Assembly (NCBI GenBank): GCA_963693085.1
Contig: OY856413.1
Location: 747,890,556-747,954,555 of the forward strand
Length of the DNA stretch: 64,000 nucleotides
Reading direction: 5' to 3'
DNA from: Alisma plantago-aquatica
Taxonomy: Eukaryota; Streptophyta; Magnoliopsida; Alismatales; Alismataceae
Positions 12,860-25,375 of the stretch are shown one piece after another. The stretch's first letter is position 1. Every line of letters begins with the position of its first letter. The translations under genes and the position numbers were made by a program. The notes below the pieces were generated by a model. It saw only the letters and a list, made by a program, of their open reading frames with translations. It was not told where the DNA came from and made no database searches.

Positions 12860-15009
12860 GAGTTTTTATTTGTAATAAATTTTGTACAGTCTACGAGATA
12901 AATAGGAGAGAGATATAAAAGTTGCAATAAAGGATGAGGGAAGTAGAAGAGAGAAAATTATTTTGTACATAACTTTCAATCCAGAGCGTATTTTTCGATG
13001 AAATAAATTGTTTTAGAATTTTGTAGAAAATACTTTCCAACGAGACTAGTGTTGACATATTTTGAAATAATGATAATACGCGAGAAACATAGTACCATAT
13101 ATTAGGATATCATACACATGTTATGGGTACAGACGTACAGTACTCGTGGGTACTGTACTTTTGAATGAAGGAGGATCAAGGATTTGTTGTTCTTAAATAA
13201 TATTTGAAAGTATTGTTCTTAATAAAATTTAACTATAAAATGCTTTCATAAGTACTGTATCTACTTGTTAATACTCAAACAATACACTTGTTAATACTCA
13301 AGCATAAGTATAGTACCTACCAAATTACAAAACCAAGCCTAATTGTATAACTGATGTAGAAGTATAAGTACAGTACCTACGGAATCGCATAGCAACATTA
13401 GTCATCTGGACAATTTCTTTTACAAAATGTAGACATAAGTTGAGTACCCACTTGTTAATGACCTCAAAAGTACAATGCACATCAGATCAAGAATCACCTA
13501 TAAAATACAACCATAAGTATTGTGCACACTTGTTAATTTCAACTTAGCTATAAAATACAACCATAAGTATTGTGTCCACTTGTTAATGACCTCAAAAGTA
13601 CAATGTACATCAGATCAAGAATCACCTATAAAATATAACCATAAGTATTGTGCCCACTTGTTTATTTCAAAATACAGACATAAGTTGAACACCTACTTGT
13701 TAATGATCTCAAAAGTACAATGCAAATTAGATCAAGAGATCAACTATAAGATGCATCCATAAGTACTGTACCCGTTTATTTATTTAAACTCAATTATTCA
13801 AGCATAAGTACAATACCTAGCAAATCATAAAAGCATACATAATTGTATAACTAGACTAAAAATATAAGCATAGTACCTACGGAATTCCATAAAAACAATA
13901 TGAATGTATTGTATATGACGTATTGTACCTCAAAACACAATTACCGTACCTCAAAACATAGGTATTGTACCTTGAAATACGAATATTTGTCTAGATGACC
14001 AATGTTGCTTTGAGATTTTGTAGGTATTGTGCTTATGCTTCTAGACTAGTTATACAATTATACTTAAATTTGTAATTTGTAAGGTATTGTACTTATGCTT
14101 GGGTAAATGTGTTGAAATTAACAAGTGCGTACAGTACTTGTGGTTGCATTTTATAGCTGATTCTTGATCTGATGTGTATTGTACTTTTGATATCATTAAC
14201 AAGTGGGTACTCAACTTATGTCTGTATTTTATAAAAAAAATTTATCCAGATGACAAATGTTGCCATAGCAATTCGTAGGTACTGTACTTCTAGACCAGTT
14301 ATACAATTATGCTTGATTTATAATTTGTTAGGTAGTGTACTTATACATCACTAACTGAGTTGAAATTAACAAGTGGACACAATACTTATGATTGTATTTT
14401 ATAGGTGATTCTTGATCTAATGTGCATTGTACTTTTGAGGTCATTAACAAGTGGGTACTCAACTTATGTCTGTATTTTGTAAAAAAATTGTCCAGATGAC
14501 TAATGTTGCTATGTGATTCCGTAGGTACTGTACTTATACTTCTACATCAGTTATACAATTAGGCTTAGTTTTCTAATTTGGTAGGTACTGTACTTAAGCT
14601 TGAGTATTAACAAGTGGATACATTACTTATGAAAGTATTTTATAGTTAAATCTTATTAAGAACAATACTTTCAAATATTATTTAAGAACAACAAATCATT
14701 AATCCTCCTTGATTCAAAAGTACAGTACCCACGAGTATTGTACATCTGTACCCAGAACATGTGTATGGTATCCTAATATATGGTACTATGTTTCTCGCGT
14801 AATATCATTATTTCAAAATATATCAACACTAGTCTTATTTTCTACAAGGATTCTAATGTAATTTATTTCATCGAAAAATACATTTCGGATTGAAAGTTAT
14901 ACACAAAAATATTTTCTCTCTCTTCTACCTTTCTCATCCTTTATTGTAACTTTTATATCTCTTATGTTTATTTTGTGGACTGTACAAAATTTATTACAAA
15001 TAAAAACTC
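12860..15009. mobile_element. Long fold-back (inverted-repeat) element, 2.15 kb
   Basis: The outermost 32 bases of the two ends are perfect reverse complements (GAGTTTTTATTTGTAATAAA... at 12860 against the complement ending at 15009). The pairing continues inward with scattered mismatches to a loop near 13900-13980, giving arms of about 1 kb. Other paired landmarks are AATACGCGAGAAACATAGTA (13076) with its complement near 14786, and GACCTCAAAAGTACAATGCA (13459) with its complement near 14420. The left arm carries about three tandem copies of a 100-130 bp unit starting ACTTGTTAATGACCTCAAAA (13450-13720), mirrored in part on the right. No transposase frame was found and no target-site duplication could be recognised. 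A non-autonomous long-TIR (Mutator-like or fold-back) origin is inferred. Confidence 0.85.
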
Positions 15010-15227
15010 ATTTTTTTTCTCTTCCGTCATAACTAATCCCATAGTTAGTAAGCACTTCCGATAAAACGGATGGGGGAGCTGCTGGTCCAATAATGACCGT
15101 CTCCTTTCGCTCGCCATTTCAATAGGAAAGAAAAGGTTGGACACCCTTTATTTTCCCCCAATTGCTATCCCTTGTTCCCCGGCGAGAACCGCGAATTGGG
15201 GCTCGCCGCTAGCGTAGCGCAGTTGTA
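15010..15227 (+). promoter_or_regulatory. Upstream and 5' UTR region of the phosphatase gene
   Basis: Only 218 bases separate the fold-back element from the start codon. The last 50 are GC-rich (GGCGAGAACCGCG...CTCGCCGCTAGCG), like the coding region. No clear TATA box and no GNATATNC (P1BS, phosphate-starvation) site were found on reading the roughly 400 bases before the ATG. The start codon context is G at -3 and G at +4. Confidence 0.5.
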
Positions 15228-16067
15228 ATGGGGTCTGTGAGTGGTGCATCCCGAGTCGTGGTGGTCTTCGACTTTGACAAGACGCTCATCGCCTGCGACA
15301 GCGACAGTTGGGTCATCGCCGGCCTCGGCGTTAGGGAGAAGTTCGAGCAGCTACGACCATCGATGCCCTGGACTGCTCTCATGGACAAGATGATGTGCGA
15401 GATCCACTCTCAGGGAAAATCCGTTTCCGACATCACCTACTGCCTTCGCAAGGCTCCGCTGTACCCCGAGGTCGTCGCCGCCATCAAGACAGCGGTTGAC
15501 TTGGGCTGCGACTTGAGAATCGTGAGCGACGCGAACCTCTTTTACATCGCCACCATCCTCGAGCACAATGGTCTGTTTGGCAGCTTCAAGGAGATCCATT
15601 CTAACCCTACACGCATCGACGGCGAGGGCAGGCTTAGGATCGATCCATACCTGGACTTCCACCGGGATCCCCACGGGTGCCCACTGTGCCCGCCAAACAT
15701 GTGCAAGGGCAAGATCATCGAGCGCATACAGGCCGAGGTGGGATCCGACTGCCGGTTCGTTTACCTCGGGGACGGCAGAGGGGATTTTTGCCCGTCGCTG
15801 AAGCTTTCAGCCGATGATTACGTCATGCCCAGAAAGGGATACCCTCTTTCGGAACTGATAAAAACGCACGGCGGCGGCGGTAAAGACGAACTAGTCGTCA
15901 AGGCAGAGGTCCACGAGTGGAGCACCTGGGCTGAGCAGTCGGAGATGCTACTTAGCCTCGTCCAAAAAGTCTTGTCGCGTGCTTCTACCGTCGGTGGAGC
16001 TGCTGCAATTGTCACTCCAGTGCCAACGGAGTCTCCTGTTTTGACCTCAGCTGCCACCACTGATTAA
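15228..16067 (+). CDS. HAD-type phosphatase, plant inorganic pyrophosphatase/PHOSPHO1 family
   Basis: An intact, intronless 279-residue protein. The nucleophile motif I is DFDKTL at residues 15-20. Motif II lies at VSDAN (99-103). A cysteine-rich CPLCPPNMCKG (151-161) precedes the motif-III lysines, and motif IV is GDGRGDFCP (181-189). This order is diagnostic for the PHOSPHO1-like haloacid dehalogenases, annotated in plants as inorganic pyrophosphatase 1/2 or thiamine phosphate phosphatase-like. They hydrolyse small phosphate esters or pyrophosphate with Mg2+, and some members are induced by phosphate starvation. The length fits the family. There is no signal peptide or membrane segment, so it is probably cytosolic. 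The C-terminal 30 residues are low complexity (A/T/V/P). Base composition is much GC-richer than the surroundings. The exact substrate is not shown by sequence. Confidence 0.93.
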   Translation: MGSVSGASRVVVVFDFDKTLIACDSDSWVIAGLGVREKFEQLRPSMPWTALMDKMMCEIHSQGKSVSDITYCLRKAPLYPEVVAAIKTAVDLGCDLRIVSDANLFYIATILEHNGLFGSFKEIHSNPTRIDGEGRLRIDPYLDFHRDPHGCPLCPPNMCKGKIIERIQAEVGSDCRFVYLGDGRGDFCPSLKLSADDYVMPRKGYPLSELIKTHGGGGKDELVVKAEVHEWSTWAEQSEMLLSLVQKVLSRASTVGGAAAIVTPVPTESPVLTSAATTD

Positions 16068-17489
16068 CTAACCTGTTCAGTTGATCTAAATATACGGATC
16101 ATATGCAGATTTACGGCATTGCTTAATTGCTTTGCATCATTGTGCAAATTTCTTGGAACTGCGACTGCAGCTACTGGAACCAAGCGTGTCTATTATTAAG
16201 CCTTTATATGAGTTTGCATTGGTATACATTGCACTGCCTAGATTATTTCTTGCTTTGTCTTGTTTTGCCTGGGATAACAGGTTTAAACCCATGCTGCTTC
16301 GTAAGTTTGGATTTTCGGAAGAAAAAGAAATTCAGAGTCGCAATTTTAAACCCGTGCTGCTTTCTAAGCCATTAAAGTATTTGCTCGACATTTTGAAACC
16401 TCAAACTTTGTAAGTTCCGCCGAATATAAAGGTAAGGTTATTGAATGGTACAAGTGTGTAGCGCATAGACAATCGCTTCAAATGGTACCACATTATTATT
16501 TTAACGTCATTATAAATATTATGCAATGTATTTCGATTTGGGAAAAACTAATGATCGGGATCAAATGGGGGACAAGCCCCGCACCCCACAAAAGAAAATC
16601 TCAATATTGCTTTAAAATGTAGGTTTTATTGGTTTTTTCCCTTTACTATAAATACAATTGACATTATTTATTTTTGGTTTCTAGTGAAAAAAACAAAAGT
16701 TGTATACCATTGATACAGATGTTATGGTTCATAAACGAATGTTAGTTATTCTTGTTGTCTGACGGACAAAAAAGGTCTTTTAAACAACAACATAATAGTT
16801 TCTCGTTCAATTTTTGAGTTAGTTAATTTTCTTCCTCAAATGAGTTCGATTTATTCCTTTTTGTACAAAACATCACTCTCTTAATGTTTTCTCTCATTAT
16901 CTTTGCTCTTTCGGCTAACCAATGTGAGCTATAAAAAACATTATGCTAACTTACAAGGTTTGTTGTGTCCCTTCATGCCACCATTTTCACAATTTTGAAA
17001 GGTTATTATAAAATCAAACCAAAACGTTAATCTTATATGTCTTCACAATTTAATTATTCGCTTTCCAAGCAACTAGCTAGTCAATACACTTACATAATAG
17101 TGTGAATCAATTTTGAGAAGCCACTGGCATCAATATGATGTTGCGAAAAAAGATAATGTAATGACATTCCACTTTTAAACTCTATTCACCACAACTTACT
17201 GACCCGTTTACATTGGACAACATATGGAATGCTACGTAGTTGTGATTATATATCAAGAAATCTTATAGAGGCTCACAAAATAATCATACAGTCTATGTTC
17301 TCGGGAACATGTTATTATCAAAGATTTAATCAAGTTTTGTATCATCAGGAGTTATTACAAAAAGATGACCCTTCTATAATTGATGAGAAGTAGGTATATA
17401 TTGAATTTGAACACATAATTATATAACATATAATTGAGTATTGAAAAATATTATGTAATATTTTTTGTATAAATACAACTCATGTTCTA
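16068..17489. other. 3' flank of the phosphatase gene and intergenic DNA
   Basis: The first few hundred bases are probably 3' UTR. A small local duplication of TTTAAACCCATGCTGCTT occurs at about 16282 and 16347. The rest is AT-rich with no gene, RNA or repeat end recognised. The open frames at 16127-16413 lack any domain and overlap each other. Confidence 0.45.
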
Positions 17490-18166
17490 CGATCTGATTA
17501 CATTGGAATTTTCTTCGTCCTCAAATTTAATTTCCTCAGTATTGGCCATTTGAGTTTCATCCATTTCCTTCTTGTACGAGTTCATCAACCATTTTGGGCA
17601 TTCATTAATGATATTGATATTTGCATCATTCCTCAGTGTTTCTTGTGTCGTTGTGTCGTTGTGCCTGCTACACTATTGGAAGATCATTTTCTGAAGAGGA
17701 GGTTTATAGATTATGCAATTTAGATTCCCTTCTTGATAGATGAGATCCATGTTTTGTATTTGGATGGACATTCTATTTCATTCTTCACAAATTTCACTAC
17801 CATGTTGGAGTCCTACTGAATCAATAATCTTCTTCCTTCTAGTTCATTACTCTTATGAATTGTAAGAATAATCTCCTTTAAATCACCCTCCATTAGATTT
17901 GACCCTATAAACACATTAGACCCTCCTTGGAACCATTTTCCTCTATGATTTCTTACTATGTAGCTTGTGCTCGGTTTTATTAGTCTTTTGTTGATTGTTG
18001 CATCAAAATTGAGCATTGTCCATTCCTCTGGTAGTGGTTTCCATTGTGGTTGGTTTCGGGTGTGTTCGAGGTGTAGATAACACCTTCCCAATCTATTAGC
18101 ATCATATTTTGATTCTAATAAAGACTTTTTCCCTATGACTCTCTTTATTATTGAATACAAATTCAT
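17490..18166 (-). pseudogene. RNase H-like (RVT_3-type) domain relic
   Basis: An open frame from 18166 to 17813 contains WKPLPEEWTMLNFDATINK, then YIVRNHRGKWFQGGSN and LMEGDLKEI. These match the type-1 RNase H domain found at the C-terminus of plant LINE reverse transcriptases and in stand-alone RNase H-like genes (NFD aspartate, VIRN-x-GKW, and the acidic helix residue). The homology continues past the frame's end (17812 down to about 17500: DSNMVVKFVKN, KYKTWISSIKKGI) with stops at expected coding positions, followed by a K/E-rich tail. No upstream reverse transcriptase was found. It is either a 5'-truncated LINE fragment or a dead host RNase H-like gene. Confidence 0.6.
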
Positions 18167-20469
18167 TTATTGTCTTCCACAATATTCATCTCGTTGTGAC
18201 AAAGGTAATATGCTACTTAGACATACCTTGTATAAGCCTTTGATTGCTAGTAATCAAGTTCAATGTATATGTGATATTGAAGAACCTAGATGGTGATGCA
18301 TCCCTATATTGATGCTTCATCTTGTGTTATTATGATATTTAATCATATCTAAACATCATAGAATTCATGCTATTTCCTCAATACGTGTGTTACTATCAAA
18401 CACACTATCGTTGTTCTTTGCATGTTTTTTAGGCACTTAACCAACACATTGGATGGAAGGGAGAGAGAGGAGGATCCTGAGTTTCTACACCCTTGGATGA
18501 TCTCTAGATCATCCCCCAACGTACCCCATATCAAAAGATTGATCCAAAGAAAGGAGTGTCATGAAGAAGGCCTTTGGAGCTAAATTGCACAATAGAAACC
18601 TCTAATTGGCCCATAGGACATCACCACGTATGTGGTAGAATACTCCAAATCATAGAGAAAATTCAAAAAATTGAACAGTTACAACAACCTATCCACCACG
18701 ACCATGCCAAAAAAATAGTCATGGTGTGCAGGATCCACCACGATCATGCTAGCCAGATTTGCCGTGGTGTGAAGCTCTCAAGATGACCAAAATGGAAGAA
18801 ACAACCAAGTCCTCTCCCTCAAAAATGACAGTGACACCCACCATGGATGTGCTACCACCTAACTACCATGGTCGTGCTACCCAAGCACCAAAAACCCCAA
18901 GACAACCTGATAATTTTTCTCATTCCACCTCACTTGCACTCCACTACAAAAATCATCCATCCCATACACCAGGGCCATGATGCCCAAAACGGTTGTGGTG
19001 TCCATCTACTCTAGTTCAATTGTTCCATATATTTTCATATTCTACCCCCACTTAACCCTATGCTTCCCAATCAACTATATATACCTTGGTGGCGGCTGGG
19101 AGCAAGGTTAAGCACTTATTGGAACCTACCCTAGCATTCATTGATCCACCTACTCCCACTCCATTTCAACCATCTTCTACCTCAAAACCCTAGCTTTATA
19201 GGGTTTTGATTGCTTCCACCCACATTTCCATATTTGTCATCCATCAAGGAGGAAGGAGTTACAACTGGAGGTGAAGAAGGACAATTCCTCACCAAGCTTT
19301 CCATGGAGTTCTACTCTTCTAACACTTCTTCCTATTCTTCTTTCTCCCATTTTTGTACTATGAGTAGCTAAGCCCCCTAGGTGGGTTATTTGGGGTTGAA
19401 AATGTGACTTGTATACCACGTTGGAGGAAAATGATACAAAAAATCTATAATTTTGTTTGCTAATGATTATATTCTGCTTATATATCATTTCCTATAAAAT
19501 ACTTTGTGGTTTGTGCTTGAATACACCTAGGTTCTAGGGTAAATGGCTTATATGTAGCTATTTTGGGATTTTCTCCTAGGTCCAACTAGTGGATCCCTAT
19601 CTTGCCACCTATCTTCCTACGTATCTATATCCACTCTCCTATTCCTCAGTGTGAGGCCTAAGTAGCTATCTTAGAGGAACTTAGTGCCATTGGGTTGGAG
19701 ACACTTAAAGGTGATGTAAGGTGACATGAGGTGTAAAATCATCATCCACACCCTCGAATACTACCCTTACCCCCAATTTGCACAAGTGTTTCCATCCTAG
19801 AAACCCAGACTTGTTGGATCTTAGTTGAATTCTACATAAAACATGATCACTGAGTCTTGTAAGGTTGGATAGGGGTAATAGGGACTACATACCCTATACA
19901 CACCCTATTCCATCCATAGTCAGTTAGTACCTTTGGGCAATTGTATACCATCTCACTTGATTGATGGGTTTCATAATATAAATGAATGAGTAATGTTTGC
20001 ATGTTATTACCCCCAAATGAGCAGATAGTCACATTGCCCCAAATAGCCACACTTCCATTAATTGGTCAAAACCCAAATTTCTCTCTTGCTTAGTTAGTGC
20101 TCTCTTAGTTAGCTTCTTTACTTACTTAATTAGTCACTAGCTTTGTTGTTGCTATTCCAATCCTTGTAGAATATTTAGGGTTAGTTATTAGTCTTTTATG
20201 CTTGATCTATTTGGTCATTTTCTAGTCTAGTCATTTTCTTTTGCTTAAATTTCAAGTGTAGTGTCTATTTTTCCTAGTTAAGCTAGTTTCCATCTCTAGT
20301 TTGATAGTTAGGATTGCTTTTTTAGTTTATTCTTTAGTTTTACCTCTTTCTTGCTTGCCTTAGCATAATTGCTCCTTTATTGCTTAGGTTTAATTAGACC
20401 TAATTTATCTAGTGTTAAAGTAGGTTTTCTTCTTATTCTTTTCTTTATTGCTTGATCACACTAGGAGAA
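18167..20469. other. Non-coding stretch before the copia relic; possible old LTR
   Basis: No convincing gene. Open frames at 18574-18980 encode low-complexity H/P/T-rich sequence without domains. Around 18690-18990 the phrase CCACGACCATGC/CCACGATCATGC recurs. A TATATATA box lies at about 19075, and 20090-20450 is a T-rich run of similar phrases (CTTAGTTAG, TAGTTTA). The layout would suit the 5' LTR and leader of the following copia element, but LTR ends and a primer site could not be found. Confidence 0.35.
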
Positions 20470-23400
20470 AGATTGTAAGGCCTAGGAGGCACTCAGGACG
20501 ATGCATGTCAGTGTGGAATGCATGAAGGAGATCAGGCTACAGGCAATCTCATGGAAATATGAGAATATGCAGATGGAAGATGCCCAACAGGTGGACAAAT
20601 TTGATGGAAAATTGAGTGTTCTGGTGAATCAAATCTTATCCCTGGAGAGAAGATGAAAGACATCCACATAGTAAAGAAGTTGCTCAGGAATGTGCATCCA
20701 AAGTTTCTACAATTTGCCACAATAATGGAGCAATTGGGAGACCTCAACATGGTGCATGTTGATGAAGTTGTCAGAGCTCTTAAAGCATATGAGGAGAGTT
20801 GTTGGGATTACAGTGAGTAACATGAGTAGGTGTTGCTGATGAGTAGGGACTCTAAATCCAAAGTGAAGGCACCACACAGAGAAGACACCACCTATAATAG
20901 AACCCATAGGTAGGGGTGAGGCAGTGTACACAACTGTGGGTGCGATCGATGGAATGACATAGGAGGGCACAATGATGGAAATCTCCCTTGCCAAAATGCA
21001 TATGGGAACCATGACAAATGTCATGAATAAATCAAGGTAATATGCTTTCATTTCAACAATCTCATCCACTATGCATCGTGATGTTGAAGGAAGCTGCAGA
21101 TAGAAGAGGTGAACCTACAACAAACCAAAGATGAAGAACCATCACTACTTCTCTCCATTTGTGAATATCAGTAACTTAACATGGTTATATTGAATGAGTA
21201 GAAAGTGGTACCCAATTGGTACACCAAAACGTGCAAGCAACCACAATTAGATCTTTGGTACCTTGAGAATGACATGAACAACCACATGATAGGACAATTG
21301 AGAAAATTCAAGGAATTGGATAATATTGTTTAGGGGTATGTGAGGTTCAGAGATGGATCAACAATACAAATACAATGCAATGGTTATGTAATATTTCACT
21401 TCAAACATGTGGAACAGAGGCTGTTATCTAAAGTCTACTTCATACTAATTCTATACAACAAAATTATCAATCTTGGACAATTGACTAAGGAAGGTAATAA
21501 AGTAATACTTCTTGGAGCACAACTATGGTTGTATGAAAAGTTTCATAAACTCCTCATGAAGGTGAAGCGATTTGACAACCAACTCTACTAGGTGGAGATA
21601 TAGTCTTGTGAGCTAGTGTTCTTGACAATGAGCTTGGAACATCTAGCATGGCTATGACATTCAGTACCGGGTGATGTTGATTTCAAATCCCTTAAGATGA
21701 TGTATGAGAGAAAAATAGTGCTAGGTCTACCAAGGATCAATCACCCAACTCATGTATGTGAAAGGTGACTAATTGTAAAATAAGCCAAATTTCCATTTTC
21801 CATTGAGGTAAACTACATAGTAGCTCAATAAATCAAGCTAGTACATGCTAATATGTGTGGTCTCATATCTCCACCAAGGCCCACTTGTAATTGGTACTTC
21901 CTCCTCCTTATCGATGACTATAATAGGATAATGTGGGTCTACATGATCAAGATGAAAAAAGATGCACTCAAAGTCTTTTGGAAATTTAAGACCTTAGTGG
22001 AGAAGGAATATAAGATCATGTTGAAGATCTTGAGGATAGATCTCAGAGGTGAATTCCTATCCAACTGGTTCACAATGTTTTGCTAGAAGGAGTGAATCCA
22101 GAGGCATATCAAAGACCCATACACACCACAACAAAATGGGTGGGGGAAAGGAGAAACCAGACTGTAATGGATACTACAAGAAGCCTTATCAAAAGCATGG
22201 ACATATCCGCAACCATTTGGGGGAAGGCAGTACAACATGCAATTTATCTATTGAATTGAATGCCAATCAAATCATTCATAGGGGTCACACCATATAAGGC
22301 ATGGTCAGAAAAGAAGACAAACCTAAAGCATATAAGGGTGTTTGGATGTGCTGCACACATGAAGATCCCAAGTGTACACACAAAGAAGTTGGATAATCAA
22401 AGAATTTCCATGGTCGACCTTGAAGTGGAACCTGGAAGCAAAGGTCACATGATTTATGACCCCCCAATAGGAAGAATGAATATAATTAGGGATATGGTTT
22501 TTATAAAAAAAGGAAGTTGAATTGGAATGAAAATGAAACAAATGATGCATTAATCAGAATCACATATAGTGTGGAGGAACCCATAGATAATGAACAAGAT
22601 GGAGGTCAGCACATCACACATGGTGAGTTGTCATCTAACACCATGATTCCAACACAGTCGCAAGGGTCATCATCATCTTCAGCGTCGATCGTGATGGCTA
22701 TACCAACACCAAGTATCACCCCAAGTATCCAAGGATAACCAGGGAGCTCTAGATCATTATCAACTGAAGTGATGCTAGTAAAATTCTGAACCCTTGAGGA
22801 TATCTACCAGAAAGTTGAAAAGGTTGTTGATTGAGATGAGCTAAAATTGGCAGACGCTGAGGAACACACTAACTATTTAGAAGCAATTAAAGAAACCACT
22901 TGAGAAAAGGTTATGCTTCATGAACAAGAGGCAATTGAGAAGAATAAAACTTGGGTGTTAGCAAAATTTCCACTTGGACACAAGGACATAAGACTATAAT
23001 GGGTGCATAAATTGAAGAAGGATGCAAAGGGGAATATCATCAAGAACAAGATAAGACTTGTCACAAATGGATATATGCAAAAACAAGGGAATGATTTGAG
23101 GATGTATTTTATCTAGTTGCAAGAATGGAGGCTATGAGGTTACTATTAGCACTCACAATCCATCACAAATGGCAAGTTCATCATCTCAATGTCAAGATGG
23201 ATTTCTTGAATGGTGAACTTTAGGATGAAATATATGTTTCCTAACCAGAAGGGTCATTGCAAAGGGGTAAGAACACAAGGTGTACAAGCCATCAAAGGTG
23301 TCGTATACACTTTGATAAGAACCTATGACTTGGAACATCAATCTAGACAAAATATTGAGGGAGCTCTAATTCAAGAGAGGCACATAGGAAAAAGCAGGTC

Positions 23401-23759
23401 ATCTAAGAAATATTGAAGATGATATACTCATTGTAGGAGTATATGTTGATGATCTGATCATAACCAGGCCAAGTATTAACAAAATATAAAAATTCAAGAA
23501 GAAAATGATGATGAAGTTTGAGATGAGTGATTTAGGGCTTATTTCACACTACCTAGGAATCAAAGTTGAGAAAAAGGAAGGGAACATATCTTTAAAGAAA
23601 ACAACCTATGCTAGGAGGGTACTGGAGAAAGTGGGGTTGCTTGAGTGCAATTCAATCGAGATCCCAATGGAGTCAAAATCAAAATTGGCAAATGACGTAG
23701 AAGGAAAAATCATGAAACATACTGCGTACATGAGTTTGGTTGGAAGCCTGAGGTATTTA
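20470..23759 (+). pseudogene. Ty1/copia gag-pol relic, 3'-truncated (element I)
   Basis: Copia domains follow in order with many stops and frame changes. A UBN2-type gag core spans 20500-20830 (ISWKYENMQMED, VNQILSLE, KKLLRNVHPKF). The gag-pre-integrase region is at 21340-21591 (FRDGSTIQIQCNG, INLGQLTKEG). The integrase core is at about 21840-22140 (HANMCGLISPP, YFLLLIDDY, and a PYTPQQNG end). The integrase tail is at 22260-22520 (TPYKAWSEKK, HIRVFGC). Reverse transcriptase is at about 22830-23759, with the catalytic YVDDLI near 23440 and DLGLISHYLGIKVE after it. The frame stops at SLVGSLRYL, exactly where the Athila LTR begins at 23760. The signature suits the Oryco/Ivana-like copia group (inferred). 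Confidence 0.85.
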
Positions 23760-25369
23760 TGATGCACTGAGTTTTATTCTCTTTTCACATGCTATTTTTT
23801 CACATATTTCATGCATTACTGCTCATTTTGACATTAATTGTGCATTATTTATTGTTATTAGCCTATGAAACTTTATTACATAAAATAATATGTATATTTT
23901 CATCAAAGTATGCCAATTTATCATATTTTATTTAGACTTATGTTGGTTTTCCATATTTCAAGTAATTTGAGCACTTACTAGAAATCTTAGTGCTACCAAC
24001 AATCAAATCGGTTGTATTGGCTTAATGCAAAAATCCAACAATGGAATCAAAGAAAGCTTAGTGCTACTAAGACACGATTCATTGCTACTGTGATAGGGTT
24101 CAATGCCACCAAAATGCTAAGTCAGTGCAACCAACTTCTGGTCCAGAGAGCATAAATAACCTAGGTTTATCAACTTGGTGCCATCGACACCTGAGTCAGT
24201 AGTATCGACTTTCATAAGAAGAAGTCAAAACTCACAAAATGGCAACTTGGTGCTATTGAACTCACTATTGATAGTATCGACCCTAAGTAAGAGGTTGAAG
24301 TTAGCCGTCAAATTAGTGCCACTAATATTCAAGTCAGTGAAATCAACTTTGTGTGACTAGTGCAGAATGAAGATCAATCTAGATTTGAAGGCTGGGACTT
24401 AATGACAACCCGATTCCTACTTATGAGCTAAGCAGAATTTGGCCATACCTAAGAATCACGTCTTATTCTATTACAATGAGCATGGAGCAAGAGAGGAGGA
24501 GACGAATGAGACAACCACCTTGCAGACAATTTAGGTGCGTCCAAAGAGCAGTTTTGTAGTCGGAACACTATAGATTGAGACGTTTGCTAGAGGGGATCTT
24601 CTAGACCAATATCTCTAGGGGTTTACATTAGTTATCTATGTTTATCACATTTTCTATTTTTCCTCCATGTATGAGATAGTAGAAATCATGTGGGGCTAAT
24701 CACCTTTGTTCCATAGGACCAAGGAGTAGCCCAACATTGCATTATAACTGGCTTCTAAGATTTAGTATAGTTATTTCTTTTAATTCTAGACTTAGATCTG
24801 CTATTGGTTAATGAATTGTGTATGCTTGATCACCATAGTCAATTACTCAGACCATTAATTAATTCAGGATAGGGATTAAGGGCTCGATAGGTTTTACATT
24901 TACATAGCTTATATCATGCATGGTAGAGGGCTTACGGTTGTGAAGGGTATAATCCACATATATCGTTAATATGCTTAGATAATCCCTAAATTTCTATAGG
25001 AGTGTGTTTTATCTTAGTATAAGTAATGTATTATGCTATAGGAGTGGGTAATACTTTCTACATATCCTTAGTCTAGGGTTATGGGTAAATGCTTGTTAAT
25101 GAAATGGAGTTAAATGCAATGCATACCATAGCGAAACTATAATCATAAGGAATCCACCAATCTCTGATCACAATCCACTTAATTTAGTTTTAAATTCTTG
25201 CAATTAGTTATAATCAAACAACCAATCACCGTTTGCTTTGTCCTAGATGATTAGTTATAGTTAGTAGTAGTCTTTGGAGTAAGTTTCCATGAGTTTGATA
25301 TTCAGACCTCATAGGCCTATACTACTCGATGCGTACACTTGATTTTTCATGCATATTTTAGGCGTGTCA
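23760..25369 (+). repeat. 5' LTR of Athila element E (1.6 kb)
   Basis: It begins TGATGCACTGAGTTTTATTC and ends GGCGTGTCA, just before the primer site. The first 305 bases align with 48491-48795 at roughly 85% by eye, and the reverse complement aligns with the D LTR (48796-50396). At 23985-24350 it carries about six paired copies of a TTGGTGCCATCGAC...GTCAGTAGTATCGAC motif, also found in the pol-env spacer. No gene lies within it. Confidence 0.85.
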
Positions 25370-25375
25370 AGTTTT

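Noticed and set aside
13440..14560. Regularly repeated units that look CRISPR-like
   Set aside because: Units of 100-130 bp with diverged copies, mirrored across a palindrome in a plant genome; they are substructure of the fold-back arms.
14830..15227. P1BS (GNATATNC) phosphate-response site upstream of the phosphatase
   Set aside because: No exact match was found on reading this stretch, so phosphate-starvation control is not claimed from sequence.
15351..16060. Minus-strand open frames inside the phosphatase gene
   Set aside because: GC-rich shadows of an intact conserved gene on the plus strand.
18574..18980. Two overlapping plus-strand open frames
   Set aside because: Composition is repeat-like (CCACGACCATGC phrases), with no domain and no supporting signals.
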